From: JACKNG01 sp050184115
GTDB taxonomy: Bacteria; Pseudomonadota; Gammaproteobacteria; Ga0077536
DNA length: 64,000 nucleotides
Assembly: GCA_050184115.1 (NCBI GenBank)
Contig: JBFXAQ010000006.1
Coordinates: 270,183 to 334,182, forward strand
Direction: 5' to 3'
Shown: in pieces, positions 51,757 through 60,025 of the stretch
Layout of the letters: every line of letters starts with the position of its first letter
How positions within the stretch are numbered: the stretch's first letter is position 1
The notes under the pieces: generated by a model
Told to the model about the DNA's origin: nothing
What the model saw: the letters and a program-made list of their open reading frames with translations, nothing else
Databases searched by the model: none
Program-made: the position numbers and the translations under genes

Positions 51757-53538
51757 ATGACCACCACCCTCAACGAACGCGAACAGGTCCTGCTCGCCGC
51801 CACCACCGGCGCCGGCGCCAGCCCCAACTGGCTGACCAGTGACATGGTCGACGCCCTGCTCGGCGGCCACGGCATGCTGAACATCGCCGTCATCAACGCC
51901 GCCGAGGTCATCGTCCACGAACTCAAGCGCGGCATGGACAACAAGCTGCGCTTCGCCAACGCCGCCAGCCAGCCCATCGACGAGATCCTGGCCAAGGCCA
52001 TCAAGGCCGCCGTGCAGGCCGGCGCCGCGCCGGCCAACGCCGCGCTGATCAGCGCGGTGCTGATGTACCTCACCGGCACCAAGGCGCAGGTCGGCATCCC
52101 CGCCGGCAATCGGAAGCTCGGCGCCAGCGCGCGCATGCTGGCCGGGGTCGACCGCTCCGGCGTCGCCGCCATCCCGACCTCGAAGAAGAACAACAAGGTC
52201 TCCGGCTTCGCCGCCGTCATGGCCATCCACCAGGCGATGATGGAAGGCCGGCTCTCGCCGGTCAGCGGTTACGACATGGCGGTTTCGGGCGGGCCCCTCA
52301 TCGGCCACGGCCGCCTCGGCGAGGACATCATCTTCCCCGCGATGGCCGAGAACGGCGCGCGCATCGGCACGAAAGCGATGATGGACTGCATGGCCGGCGC
52401 CGGCATGAAACCGCAGGCCCTGAACGCCGCCGTGTTCGGCGCCGCCGCGATCCTCGAGATCATCCATCCCGACGCCGACATCGCCGAGGAATACGGTCCG
52501 CACGGCAAGGTCACGACCGCCTGGCTGGCCGGCAAGACCGCGGCCGAGACCGCCGGCCTGCCGCCTAAACTCACCGTGCGCATCACCGGCCAGGAATACG
52601 ACACCGGGCAGGTCATCGGCGATCTCGGCCTCATCCTCAAGGACATCGGCGGGCCGTCGGTGATCGGCATCATGGCCGTCGACGAGATCATGGGCGTGTT
52701 CCAGGAAGGCATCGCCGGCTCCTCGGCCGGGCCGGTCAACCCGCCGCTCGGCCATGTCTGCACCGATGCCGTGATCGCCATGAAGTGCCTGCTCGAACCG
52801 GATGCGACGCCGCAGTCCGTAGCGCTGCAACTCCGCCAGCGCCGCTTCGATTTCGCCTTCGATCCCGAGACCTCGATGATCGCCATGAACATCGTGGCCA
52901 AGAAGGCCCAGCAGCTGAAGGCGGGCGCGGTCACCAACGCCATGGTGCTGGCCTCGGAGCCGGTCCGCGCCAAGGCGCTCTACCGTCGTGCGGCCAAGGC
53001 CTATGACGACATGACGGCGGGCAAATCGCTCGAGGACGTGGTGCGCGAACTCGACGCCGAGCGCAAGGCGCTCGTCGAGCAACGTGTCAGCGCGTTTCTC
53101 TCGAAGATGAGCGGCAAGAACGTGCAGGTACGCCTGACCCACGTCGGCCCCGGCGCGCGGCGCACCAGCCCGCTCGCGCGCGAGTGGTTCGCCTTCGACG
53201 CCCACCTCGATGCCGAGATCACCGTCGACGGCGTGACGACGAAGCTCGAGCGCTACTCCGACCAGATCATCCCCGACGTCGCCATGGGCAAGCGCCCCGA
53301 CATCGCGCCCCTCGTGCCGATGGTGGTTCCGCTGGCGAGCGAGATCCTGCTGGCCTCCAACGTCATCATCAACGTCACCGTGCCGGCCGCGGTGGCCGCC
53401 GCCATGGGCCGCTACTCACCGGAGGAAGCCGGCAAGGTCGCGCAGCGCGCCGGCTTCGTCTCGTCGGGCATCCCGGGTTCGAACGTCAACGCCGAGGCCG
53501 CTGCGCGCCTTGCGGTCGACATGATGAACGCGCCGTGA
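51757..53538 (+). CDS. Unrecognised 593-residue protein heading the lar-type locus
   Basis: I do not recognise this family. It is soluble, Gly/Ala-rich and looks like a compact enzyme: LLGGHGMLNIAVINAAEVIVHELKRG (residues 35-60), GIPAGNRKLGASARM (113-127), SGGPLIGHGRLGEDIIFPAM (177-196), EIIHPDADIAEEYGPHGK (234-251), GIAGSSAGPVNPPLGHVCTD (318-337). Repeated His/Asp/Glu in Gly-rich loops would suit a metal site. It has no LarA motifs that I can see. GGAG sits 7 bases before the ATG, and its stop overlaps the next gene's GTG (GTGA), so it is translationally coupled to a LarC2-like protein. Its place beside larC, larE and larB makes it a candidate nickel-pincer-dependent enzyme; that is inference. 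Confidence 0.8.
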   Translation: MTTTLNEREQVLLAATTGAGASPNWLTSDMVDALLGGHGMLNIAVINAAEVIVHELKRGMDNKLRFANAASQPIDEILAKAIKAAVQAGAAPANAALISAVLMYLTGTKAQVGIPAGNRKLGASARMLAGVDRSGVAAIPTSKKNNKVSGFAAVMAIHQAMMEGRLSPVSGYDMAVSGGPLIGHGRLGEDIIFPAMAENGARIGTKAMMDCMAGAGMKPQALNAAVFGAAAILEIIHPDADIAEEYGPHGKVTTAWLAGKTAAETAGLPPKLTVRITGQEYDTGQVIGDLGLILKDIGGPSVIGIMAVDEIMGVFQEGIAGSSAGPVNPPLGHVCTDAVIAMKCLLEPDATPQSVALQLRQRRFDFAFDPETSMIAMNIVAKKAQQLKAGAVTNAMVLASEPVRAKALYRRAAKAYDDMTAGKSLEDVVRELDAERKALVEQRVSAFLSKMSGKNVQVRLTHVGPGARRTSPLAREWFAFDAHLDAEITVDGVTTKLERYSDQIIPDVAMGKRPDIAPLVPMVVPLASEILLASNVIINVTVPAAVAAAMGRYSPEEAGKVAQRAGFVSSGIPGSNVNAEAAARLAVDMMNAP

Positions 53539-54050
53539 GCGATGGCCTGCGCCTCATCATGGCCCAGGTCGACGACGTGCCGGGCGAGTTGATGGGCGAG
53601 TTCATCGGCCGCGCGGAGGCGCTCGGTGCGCGCAACGTGCAGGTGGTGCCGAGCCTGACCAAGAAGAACCGCCCGGCCTACCTCGTCTACCTCGACGTAC
53701 CCGCCGCGGCCGAGGCGGCGGCCGGTCGCCTGCTCGCCGCCGAACTCGGCTGCTGGGGCTACCGCGTGCTAGCCGCCGAGCATCGCCATTTCGACATCGG
53801 CCGTCACCAAATCGGACTCACCGTGCACCGTGGCGCGGCCAGCCATCGCGCGACCCTGCGTGCCAAGACCATTGCGGATGGCGCCGAGCGCCTGCGCGTG
53901 AAGGCCGAGCACGACGACCTCGCCGCGGTCTGCGCGGCGCTGCGCGCGAGCGGCTCTGAATTGCCGCTGGCCGTGCTCAAGAGCGCGGTCGAGAGTCGAC
54001 TCGCCGCGGCCGGCGACAGCCTGCCGGCCAGCCTCGAACTACACCTGTAA
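53535..54050 (+). CDS. Stand-alone LarC2-like protein
   Basis: A 171-residue protein resembling only the C-terminal (CTP-binding, nickel-inserting) domain of LarC. LIMAQVDDVPGELMGEF, LGARNVQVVPSLTKKNRPAY and ELGCWGYRVLAAEHRHF line up with FEVDDQTPEDL, VVQGTVTAKQGRQAA and TTTLGVRLQCVERRVL of the LarC encoded 290 bases downstream. It starts at GTG 53535, overlapping the 593-residue unknown by four bases. A role in loading metal or cofactor into that protein is a reasonable inference. No LarC1 part is present, and this is a separate gene rather than a frameshifted larC. Confidence 0.72.
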   Translation: MSDGLRLIMAQVDDVPGELMGEFIGRAEALGARNVQVVPSLTKKNRPAYLVYLDVPAAAEAAAGRLLAAELGCWGYRVLAAEHRHFDIGRHQIGLTVHRGAASHRATLRAKTIADGAERLRVKAEHDDLAAVCAALRASGSELPLAVLKSAVESRLAAAGDSLPASLELHL

Positions 54051-54093
54051 GCCAGATACCGGCATCATCGAACCTTCCGCGGAGGACCACGCC

Positions 54094-54318
54094 ATGAACC
54101 GACACCTCGCCACCTTCACCGCCCTGCTCCTCGCCAGCGGGAGCGCACTCGCCCACGAAGACCTCGCCCTCGACGGTGCCATGCACCGCGCGCTGCATGC
54201 CATCGGCAGTGAGCGCCTGGTCGTGCTCGGCGGCGTGGCACTCGCGCTCGTCGTCGGCTTTGCGATCCGTCGCGCGCTGCGCAATACCGCGGCCCGCCGC
54301 GTTCGCGACGACGGTTGA
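54094..54318 (+). CDS. Small exported or membrane protein in the lar locus
   Basis: A 74-residue protein with a signal peptide (MNRHLATFTALLLASGSALA, then HEDLALDGAMHRALHAIG) and one C-terminal membrane helix (LVVLGGVALALVVGFAI) followed by a basic tail RRALRNTAARRVRD. Three histidines lie in the short segment just after the signal cleavage site, which could bind nickel, but nothing proves this. CGGAGGACCACGCC precedes the ATG. It is between the LarC2-like gene and larC on the same strand. No family recognised. Confidence 0.65.
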   Translation: MNRHLATFTALLLASGSALAHEDLALDGAMHRALHAIGSERLVVLGGVALALVVGFAIRRALRNTAARRVRDDG

Positions 54319-54336
54319 GCCGCGAGTACGCGCGCC

Positions 54337-55773
54337 GTGCATCTGCACCTCGACGCCGTCGGCGGCATCGCCGGTGACATGTTCGTCGCCGCGCTGCTCG
54401 ACCTGCGTCCTGATCTCGCCGCCGGGGCGATCGCCGCGGCGCGCGCGGCCGGGCTCGGGACGGACGTCGCGCTCGTGCACGAGCCCTGCGACGACGGGGT
54501 GCTGACCGGGAGCCGTTTCGTCGTTGCACTCGGCGGTCAGGCGGCTTCTGGCGCGGCCTCGCACAGCGCAGGGCAGGCCCCCGTGCACACGCACGCACAC
54601 GGTCATGGCCACCAACACGAACACGCCCCCGACGCGATGGACGGCGGGCACGATGCGCCATCGAATAGCGACGGCCATTCCCATTCCCGCGACTGGCCGC
54701 GCCTGGTGCGGAGCGAAGAGCCCGCGGGTTACGCCGTCGATGCCGGACACGCATCCGCGCCCGGCGCGGACCACGACCACCCACATGCGCATGACCACGT
54801 GCAGTGGTCGGCACTGCGCGCACGCCTCGCCGCGGCACCGATCGCGCCCGGCGCTCGCGAACGAGCCATCGCCATCTTCGCCGGTCTCGCCGACGCCGAG
54901 GCGCGCGTCCACGGCAAGTCCGTCGACGCCGTCAGCTTCCACGAGGTCGGCGCCTGGGATTCGATCGCCGATATCGTCGCGGCTGCGTGGCTGATCGAAG
55001 AAATCGGCGCGGTCTCGTGGTCGGTCGGACCGCTGCCGCTCGGCAGTGGCCGGGTGCGCACGGCGCATGGCCTGCTGCCGGTACCGGCACCCGCCACCGT
55101 GCTGCTGCTCGAAGGCCTGCCCTGTTTCGACGATGGCCATCCCGGCGAGCGCATCACGCCGACCGGCGCCGCGATCCTGCACCACCTCGCGCCGGCTGCG
55201 GGCCTCGGCCCCGTGGCGCGCGTGCTCGGTCGGGTCGGCCACGGTTTCGGTACGCGCCGCCTGCGCGGCCTGCCCAACGTGCTGCGCGTGCTCACCTTCG
55301 AAGACGCCACCGTCGACGCCACCCTGGGTATCGACCACGTCACGACCCTGGCCTTCGAGGTCGACGACCAGACCCCCGAAGACCTCGCCCTCGGCCTCGA
55401 ACGGCTGCGCGCGGTACCCGGCGTCATCGACGTCGTCCAGGGCACGGTCACCGCCAAGCAGGGCCGCCAGGCTGCCGCCATCCGCGTTCTCACCACCCCG
55501 GCCGCGGGCGAGGCCGTGGCGGCCGCCTGCTTCCGCGAGACCACCACGCTCGGCGTGCGCTTGCAGTGCGTCGAACGCCGCGTGCTGAGCCGCGAATCCG
55601 CCACCACCACCGACGGGACGCGGATCAAGCGCGCGCGCCGTCCGGGGGCGACGACCGCCAAGGCGGAACTCGCCGATCTCGCCACGGCAGGCGACCACGC
55701 CGCGCGCGAGGCGCGTCGGCGGGCCGCCGAAGGCAGCGCTTTCGACGACGTCGACGGTGAGACGACAGCGTGA
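54337..55773 (+). CDS. larC: Nickel-pincer cofactor nickel insertase LarC
   Basis: A 478-residue LarC, which inserts Ni into the pyridinium-thioacid nucleotide using CTP. LarC1 opens LHLDAVGGIAGDMFVAALLD and contains FHEVGAWDSIADIVAAAWLI, LPLGSGRVRTAHGLLPVPAP and GERITPTGAAILHHLA; LarC2 follows (about 330-430: FEVDDQTPEDL, TTTLGVRLQCVER). Between residues 76 and 154 is a long His/Asp-rich insert (HTHAHGHGHQHEHAP, DGHSHSRDW, DHDHPHAHDHV), a likely nickel store. The start is GTG 54337, and the stop overlaps the larE GTG by four bases. Confidence 0.93.
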   Translation: MHLHLDAVGGIAGDMFVAALLDLRPDLAAGAIAAARAAGLGTDVALVHEPCDDGVLTGSRFVVALGGQAASGAASHSAGQAPVHTHAHGHGHQHEHAPDAMDGGHDAPSNSDGHSHSRDWPRLVRSEEPAGYAVDAGHASAPGADHDHPHAHDHVQWSALRARLAAAPIAPGARERAIAIFAGLADAEARVHGKSVDAVSFHEVGAWDSIADIVAAAWLIEEIGAVSWSVGPLPLGSGRVRTAHGLLPVPAPATVLLLEGLPCFDDGHPGERITPTGAAILHHLAPAAGLGPVARVLGRVGHGFGTRRLRGLPNVLRVLTFEDATVDATLGIDHVTTLAFEVDDQTPEDLALGLERLRAVPGVIDVVQGTVTAKQGRQAAAIRVLTTPAAGEAVAAACFRETTTLGVRLQCVERRVLSRESATTTDGTRIKRARRPGATTAKAELADLATAGDHAAREARRRAAEGSAFDDVDGETTA

Positions 55774-56606
55774 ACGCCGCGCTCGAAGCCGACGCGGAAC
55801 TCGACACCGGCGCCGCCATCTCGCGCCTCGAAGCGGTGCTGCGCGACTGCACACCGTGCGTGGTGGCGGTCTCCGGTGGCGTCGACAGCCTGACCCTCGC
55901 CACCCTCGCCCACCGCACGCTCGGCGCCGACGCGCGCATGGTGCACGCCGTCTCGCCGGCCGTACCGCCAGCGGCCACCGCGCGGGTACGGGCACTGGCC
56001 GCGGCCGAAGGCTGGCGGCTCAGCGTGCTGGGCGCGGGCGAGTTCGACGATCCGCGCTACCTCGCCAACCCCGCCGATCGTTGCTACTTCTGCAAGACCA
56101 ACCTCTACGCCGCGCTGGCCGCCGCCGTGCCCGGCCAGCTCGTCTCCGGCACCAACACCGACGATCTCGACGACTACCGGCCGGGGCTCGCAGCCGCGCG
56201 CGAGCACGGTGTGCGTCACCCGTTCGTCGAAGTCGGGGTGAGCAAGGCGGGATTGCGCGGCATCGCCCGCGACCTCGGCCTCGGCGACATCGCCGAACTC
56301 CCGGCCGCGCCCTGCCTGTCGAGCCGAGTCGAGACCGGCCTGCCCATCCTGGCGCCAGCGCTCGGCTTCATCGATGCCGCGGAAAACCTGCTGCGTGCCG
56401 AACTGCGCGCCGACACCGTGCGCTGTCGTCTGCGCCGCAGCGGCGTCGTCATCGAGCTCGACCCGGCCGGGCTCGCCATGCTCGACGATGCCGGGAAGCG
56501 CACCAGCGTCGTCGCCGCCCTCGCCACACTGGCGCGCCAGCACGGCGTCGACGGCGCCATCACCTTCGACACCTACACCCGCGGCAGCGCATTCCTGCGC
56601 CCCTGA
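55770..56606 (+). CDS. larE: ATP-dependent sulfur transferase LarE
   Basis: A 278-residue PP-loop enzyme that adenylylates the pyridinium carboxylates and adds sulfur. The PP-loop is VVAVSGGVDSLTLATLAHR (SGGVDS, residues 35-40). DRCYFCKTNLY (Cys105, Cys108), GTNTDDLDDYRPGL and ELPAAPCLSSRVETG follow; Cys182 in APCLSSR is in the position of the sacrificial cysteine of the Lactiplantibacillus enzyme. The additional CYFC pair leaves open a [4Fe-4S]-type LarE. It starts at GTG 55770 overlapping larC and is followed by larB after 11 bases. Confidence 0.93.
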   Translation: MNAALEADAELDTGAAISRLEAVLRDCTPCVVAVSGGVDSLTLATLAHRTLGADARMVHAVSPAVPPAATARVRALAAAEGWRLSVLGAGEFDDPRYLANPADRCYFCKTNLYAALAAAVPGQLVSGTNTDDLDDYRPGLAAAREHGVRHPFVEVGVSKAGLRGIARDLGLGDIAELPAAPCLSSRVETGLPILAPALGFIDAAENLLRAELRADTVRCRLRRSGVVIELDPAGLAMLDDAGKRTSVVAALATLARQHGVDGAITFDTYTRGSAFLRP

Positions 56607-56617
56607 GCCACGCGCCC

Positions 56618-57277
56618 GTGAGTGCCGAAGACATCAAGCTCGATCTCGCCCGCCGCGCGCGCCTCGGCTTCGACGAGGCGATGTTCTGCGCGCACAAGAG
56701 CCCGGCGCAGATCGACGCCGTGCTCGACCAGCTCGCCGCCGCCGGTCAGGGCAGCCTGCTGACCCGGCTCGATCCCGAGCGCGAAGCGGCACTGCGCGCC
56801 GAGCACCGCGCGCGCCTCGACTACGACCCGCTCTCGCGCACGGCGTTCTATGCCTGCAGCCCCGTCGCCGAAGGGGCACCGCGCGTCGGCATCGTCACCG
56901 CCGGCAGTTCCGACGTGCCCGTCGCCCGCGAAGCCTGGCGTACCCTCACCTACTCCGGGATGCCGGCCCTGCCGGTGTTCGACGTCGGCGTGGCCGGGCT
57001 GTGGAGGCTGATGGAGCGCATCGAGGAACTGCGCGCCCTGCCGGTACTCATCGTCGCCGCCGGCATGGACGCCGCCCTGCCGAGCGTGGTCGGCGGCCTC
57101 TACGGCGGGCTCGTCATCGCCGTGCCGACCTCCGTCGGCTACGGCGTCGCTGCCGGCGGCCACACCGCGCTGAACGCCATCCTCGCCTCCTGCGCGTCGG
57201 GTATCGTCACGGTCAACATCGACAACGGTTACGGCGCGGCCGTCGCCGCCCTGCGTGCCCTGAACCACCGCGCCTGA
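56618..57277 (+). CDS. larB: Pyridinium-3,5-biscarboxylate mononucleotide synthase LarB
   Basis: A 219-residue LarB, which carboxylates and hydrolyses nicotinate adenine dinucleotide in the first step of the cofactor. The N-terminal half has LDLARRARLGFDEAMFCAHK (typical xxRxxRxGxxEaIxxxgKt element), and the C-terminal AIRC/PurE-like domain has GIVTAGSSDVPVAREAWRTL, AAGMDAALPSVVGGL, IAVPTSVGYGVAAGG and ALNAILASCASGI then VTVNIDNGYGAAVAA. It starts at GTG 56618, slightly short compared with the usual ~250 residues. It ends the lar set; a cupin gene follows after 73 bases. Confidence 0.93.
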   Translation: MSAEDIKLDLARRARLGFDEAMFCAHKSPAQIDAVLDQLAAAGQGSLLTRLDPEREAALRAEHRARLDYDPLSRTAFYACSPVAEGAPRVGIVTAGSSDVPVAREAWRTLTYSGMPALPVFDVGVAGLWRLMERIEELRALPVLIVAAGMDAALPSVVGGLYGGLVIAVPTSVGYGVAAGGHTALNAILASCASGIVTVNIDNGYGAAVAALRALNHRA

Positions 57278-57350
57278 GGCGGCCGGCTTGTTCCGCGGGC
57301 CGCGGGCGGCTAGGCTCGCCCGGTACGCGAACATCCCTGGGGAGGGGCAC

Positions 57351-57896
57351 ATGGTCCAGACGGCAGAAGTCACCGACATCGATTACTCGGTCGCGGAGAT
57401 GGAGCGGCATGTCGCCCGCTTCGCCGACCAGAAGAGTTCCCACCAGGCCTTCCTCGATACGCGCATTCCGGGCCACGAGCGCGAGATCTTCAGCATCATC
57501 GGCAACGGCGTGCAGGAAGACGCCGACATGCGCCCGCCGATCGAACCGCAGGAGTTCCACCTCGCCTTCATCCGCGCCGAACCCGGCAAGGGCGCCGCGC
57601 TGCACTCGCATCTCACGCAGGAGGTGTTCGTGCCGATCAGTGGACGCTGGGCGATCTTCTGGGGACCGAACGGCGAAAAGGAAGTGGAACTCGGGCCGTG
57701 CGACGTCATCTCCGTGCCACTGCACATCATGCGCGGCTTCCGCAACGTGAGCGACGCAAGCGCGGTGATGCTGGCCGTCGTTGGCGGGCGCGACCCTGGC
57801 CGCGTCGGCTGGCCGGAGTCGCTCAAGGCCATGGCCAAGGACGCCGGGCTCGTCATCGACGACGACGGCAACCTGCGCGAACTCGGCCCGGCCTGA
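57351..57896 (+). CDS. Cupin-domain protein
   Basis: A 181-residue cupin. The first cupin motif is PGKGAALHSHLTQEVFVPISG (H-x-H-x4-E pattern) and the second is LGPCDVISVPLHIMRGFRNVS (P-x3-H). The N-terminal third (SVAEMERHVARFADQKSSHQ) is helical. It could be a metal-dependent dioxygenase or a sugar/ligand-binding protein. CTGGGGAGGGGCAC gives a strong start at ATG 57351. It ends five bases before the PhyH-type dioxygenase, so the two are one unit, possibly on the lar transcript. Confidence 0.83.
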   Translation: MVQTAEVTDIDYSVAEMERHVARFADQKSSHQAFLDTRIPGHEREIFSIIGNGVQEDADMRPPIEPQEFHLAFIRAEPGKGAALHSHLTQEVFVPISGRWAIFWGPNGEKEVELGPCDVISVPLHIMRGFRNVSDASAVMLAVVGGRDPGRVGWPESLKAMAKDAGLVIDDDGNLRELGPA

Positions 57897-57901
57897 ACGT
57901 C

Positions 57902-58732
57902 ATGGCAGCGGCCGCCCACCACGCCGCGCTGCTCGACGACGACGACATCGCCGCCTACCAACGCGACGGTCAGGTCACGCCGCACTGGCGGCTGGCCGAC
58001 GATCGCCTCGCCGCCCTGCGTGGCGCGCTCGATCGCCTGCTCGCCCTGCACGCACCGGCACGCCCCGATTTCATTCCCCTGCCCCACGTGCCACCGCCCG
58101 ACGGCGAACCGATGCGTCTCGCGCTCGCCCGCGAGTTCTTCGAGTTCTTCACCGACGACCAGTTGCTCGACCTCGTCGAACCCCTGCTCGGCCCCGACAT
58201 CGTGCTGTGGACGGCCGCGGTCTTCTGCAAGCCCGCCGCGACCGGCCTCGAAGTGCCCTGGCACCAGGACGGTCAGTACTGGCCGATCCGTCCGCGCGCA
58301 ACCGTCACCGCCTGGGTCGCGCTCGACGACGTCGACGCCGGCAACGGCTGCATGCGCGTCATCCCGGGTTCGCATCGCCTGGGCGAGTTCAGTCACGAGA
58401 AGAGCACGCGCGAGGATCTCGTACTGAACAACGTGCTGAACGATCCGCGCATCGATCTCGCCACCGCGCGCGACATCGTGCTCACGGCCGGCCAGGTTTC
58501 ACTGCACGACATCGATCTCGTGCATGGCTCCGCACCCAACACCAGCGGACGGCGCCGCGCCGGCATCGCGGTCCGCTACATGCCGGCCAGCGCCCATTAC
58601 GACCGCCGTATCGACCCCGGTCAGGCCTCGCAGACGGTGACGCTCGATTTCGCCGGGCGACCGATCTGGCTGGTGCGCGGGGCGGATCGCACGGGATTGA
58701 ACGACTACCGCGTCGGGCATACGCATTGGTAA
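57902..58732 (+). CDS. Phytanoyl-CoA dioxygenase-family (PhyH) protein
   Basis: A 276-residue Fe(II)/2-oxoglutarate oxygenase-like protein. The iron motif is VPWHQDGQYWPIRP (His-x-Asp) with the distal His in DIDLVHGSAPNTSGRRRAGI, whose Arg would bind 2-oxoglutarate. DAGNGCMRVIPGSHRLGEF is the standard family loop. The ATG at 57902 is 5 bases after the cupin stop. It may hydroxylate a lipid or natural-product substrate; the immediate neighbours give no clue beyond coexpression with the cupin. Confidence 0.9.
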   Translation: MAAAAHHAALLDDDDIAAYQRDGQVTPHWRLADDRLAALRGALDRLLALHAPARPDFIPLPHVPPPDGEPMRLALAREFFEFFTDDQLLDLVEPLLGPDIVLWTAAVFCKPAATGLEVPWHQDGQYWPIRPRATVTAWVALDDVDAGNGCMRVIPGSHRLGEFSHEKSTREDLVLNNVLNDPRIDLATARDIVLTAGQVSLHDIDLVHGSAPNTSGRRRAGIAVRYMPASAHYDRRIDPGQASQTVTLDFAGRPIWLVRGADRTGLNDYRVGHTHW

Positions 58733-58907
58733 TGCACCATCGGTACGGGATATCCAGCGCCAGGCACTGGACGAGCCCAGCGGCCGGACACATGAATTCG
58801 CACATGCCGATTCGCGCGGCGGCGAGCCTTCGCCACCGCGTGAGTCGGAACGCGGAGCGATTCGTCGCCGACGCAATGGCAATCACGGAGCAGGGAGTAT
58901 CAGGAAG

Positions 58908-59147
58908 ATGGGCAAGGGCGATCCGCTATACGCAACCTACGATCAGGTTCCTCTGTACCGGAAGCAGTGGTTCTTCTGGTTGATGTATTTCACGATCTCG
59001 CCGGTGGCGATCGGGATACTCCTGTTTGGTGATGTGTACTACCCGAGCAAGGGAGAAGTCCGGTCATTCGGACTCGCCAACCGGATCGTGGCAGGACTCA
59101 TCGGCGTCTATTTCATCTTCAATGTCGTTGCGGCGGTTACCCGATGA
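58908..59147 (+). CDS. Small two-helix membrane protein
   Basis: A 79-residue protein starting MGKGDPLYATYDQVPLYRKQ, with two hydrophobic helices (WFFWLMYFTISPVAIGILLF; NRIVAGLIGVYFIFNVVAAV). AGCAGGGAGTATCAGGAAG precedes the ATG. No family recognised. It is upstream of the Tat/GMC dehydrogenase pair on the same strand, separated by 362 bases, and could be a membrane docking subunit, but this is speculative. Confidence 0.65.
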   Translation: MGKGDPLYATYDQVPLYRKQWFFWLMYFTISPVAIGILLFGDVYYPSKGEVRSFGLANRIVAGLIGVYFIFNVVAAVTR

Positions 59148-59509
59148 CGCAACCGGAATACCGCGAAAAGGAGTTGCGCTCGCGGACAGGGTATTGCGGC
59201 GCGACCAGGGACAGTCTCGCGCGGCCGGGCGCGCGACTGATGTCACGGCGACGCATGAGCCGGTGGCCTCAACCTATGGACGGGACAATTGAACACGGAC
59301 GTGCCCGGATCGCGCACCTGGGCGCCGATGATGGATGCCTGGGGCGACATGTTCAGTTCGTAGCGAAGGCGGTCGCGTGATGGCATTTTCCTGGCGCCGC
59401 CCGCGCCGACGAACGAGGCCTGCATCGATAGGACAATTGAAGCCGACACCGGTCTGCTGACGTCAGATAGTCGCTGTTGCTCGGTTAGGTCCGCGTGAGG
59501 AGCCCGCCC
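59148..59509. other. 362-base intergenic region with a short direct repeat
   Basis: No convincing gene. A 78-codon frame (59144-59380) overlaps the preceding stop but is Arg/Gly-rich and not protein-like. GGACAATTGAA occurs at 59283-59293 and again at 59431-59441; the AT-rich copies stand out in GC-rich DNA and may be binding sites or footprints of a lost insertion. The second lies 69 bases before the Tat-subunit ATG. Confidence 0.45.
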
Positions 59510-60025
59510 ATGAATCGACTTTGCCATCGCTACTCGCGCCGTCGTCGTCAACTGCTGCTGGGTACATGCGCGACCCTTTTCGGTCCTTCCTTGCCGGTCG
59601 CGGCTGCTGCCAACGGTCTCAAGATCCTGTCCGCGACCGATGCCCGGCTCCTGCAGGCAGTATTCCAAACGATGTTTCCACATCCTGCTCTGGGCGACTC
59701 CCCGTACATGGAGTGCGTGCGCCGTTTCGATGATCAACTGGCCATGGACCCCGCCGCTCACCGCGCCATCGGCGCCACGCTTGCGGCGCTGCCCGGTGGG
59801 TTTGCCGAAAACACCCCTGACGAACGCGAAGCGCTGCTCGCGGTGCTCGCCACGACGCCCGCTTTCAAGCAGCTACGAGCAGCGGCGGCGATGATTTATC
59901 GCCTGACGTCGGTCTGGCCCACCTTCGATTACCGCGGCCCCTCGGCACCCTTCGGCGGCTATACCGCAGAAACACTCGTGCAGCTCGACTGGTTGCCGGC
60001 GGAATTGTCAGGAGGCCGCGAGTGA
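59510..60025 (+). CDS. Tat-exported gluconate-dehydrogenase gamma-type subunit
   Basis: A 171-residue protein with a twin-arginine leader (YSRRRRQLLLGTCATLFGPS) and a helical body typical of the gluconate 2-dehydrogenase subunit 3 family (LKILSATDARLLQAVFQTMF, then ending SAPFGGYTAETLVQLDW). In this family the small subunit carries its FAD partner across the membrane by the Tat pathway. GTGAGGAG precedes the ATG at 59510. Its stop overlaps the GTG of the GMC dehydrogenase (GTGA). That pairing is the main support for the call. Confidence 0.82.
   Translation: MNRLCHRYSRRRRQLLLGTCATLFGPSLPVAAAANGLKILSATDARLLQAVFQTMFPHPALGDSPYMECVRRFDDQLAMDPAAHRAIGATLAALPGGFAENTPDEREALLAVLATTPAFKQLRAAAAMIYRLTSVWPTFDYRGPSAPFGGYTAETLVQLDWLPAELSGGRE

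Noticed and set aside
51757..53538. LarA (lactate racemase) as identity of the 593-residue protein
   Set aside because: It is about 170 residues longer than LarA and I could not find LarA-like His/Lys motif spacing or N-terminal sequence.
53535..55773. LarC2-like gene and larC as pieces of one frameshifted larC
   Set aside because: The downstream larC already has complete LarC1 and LarC2 parts, and the LarC2-like gene is upstream, so it is a separate paralogue.
59144..59380. 78-codon frame overlapping the small membrane protein stop
   Set aside because: The ATGA overlap is suggestive, but the translation is not protein-like, has no ribosome-binding support and covers the direct repeat.
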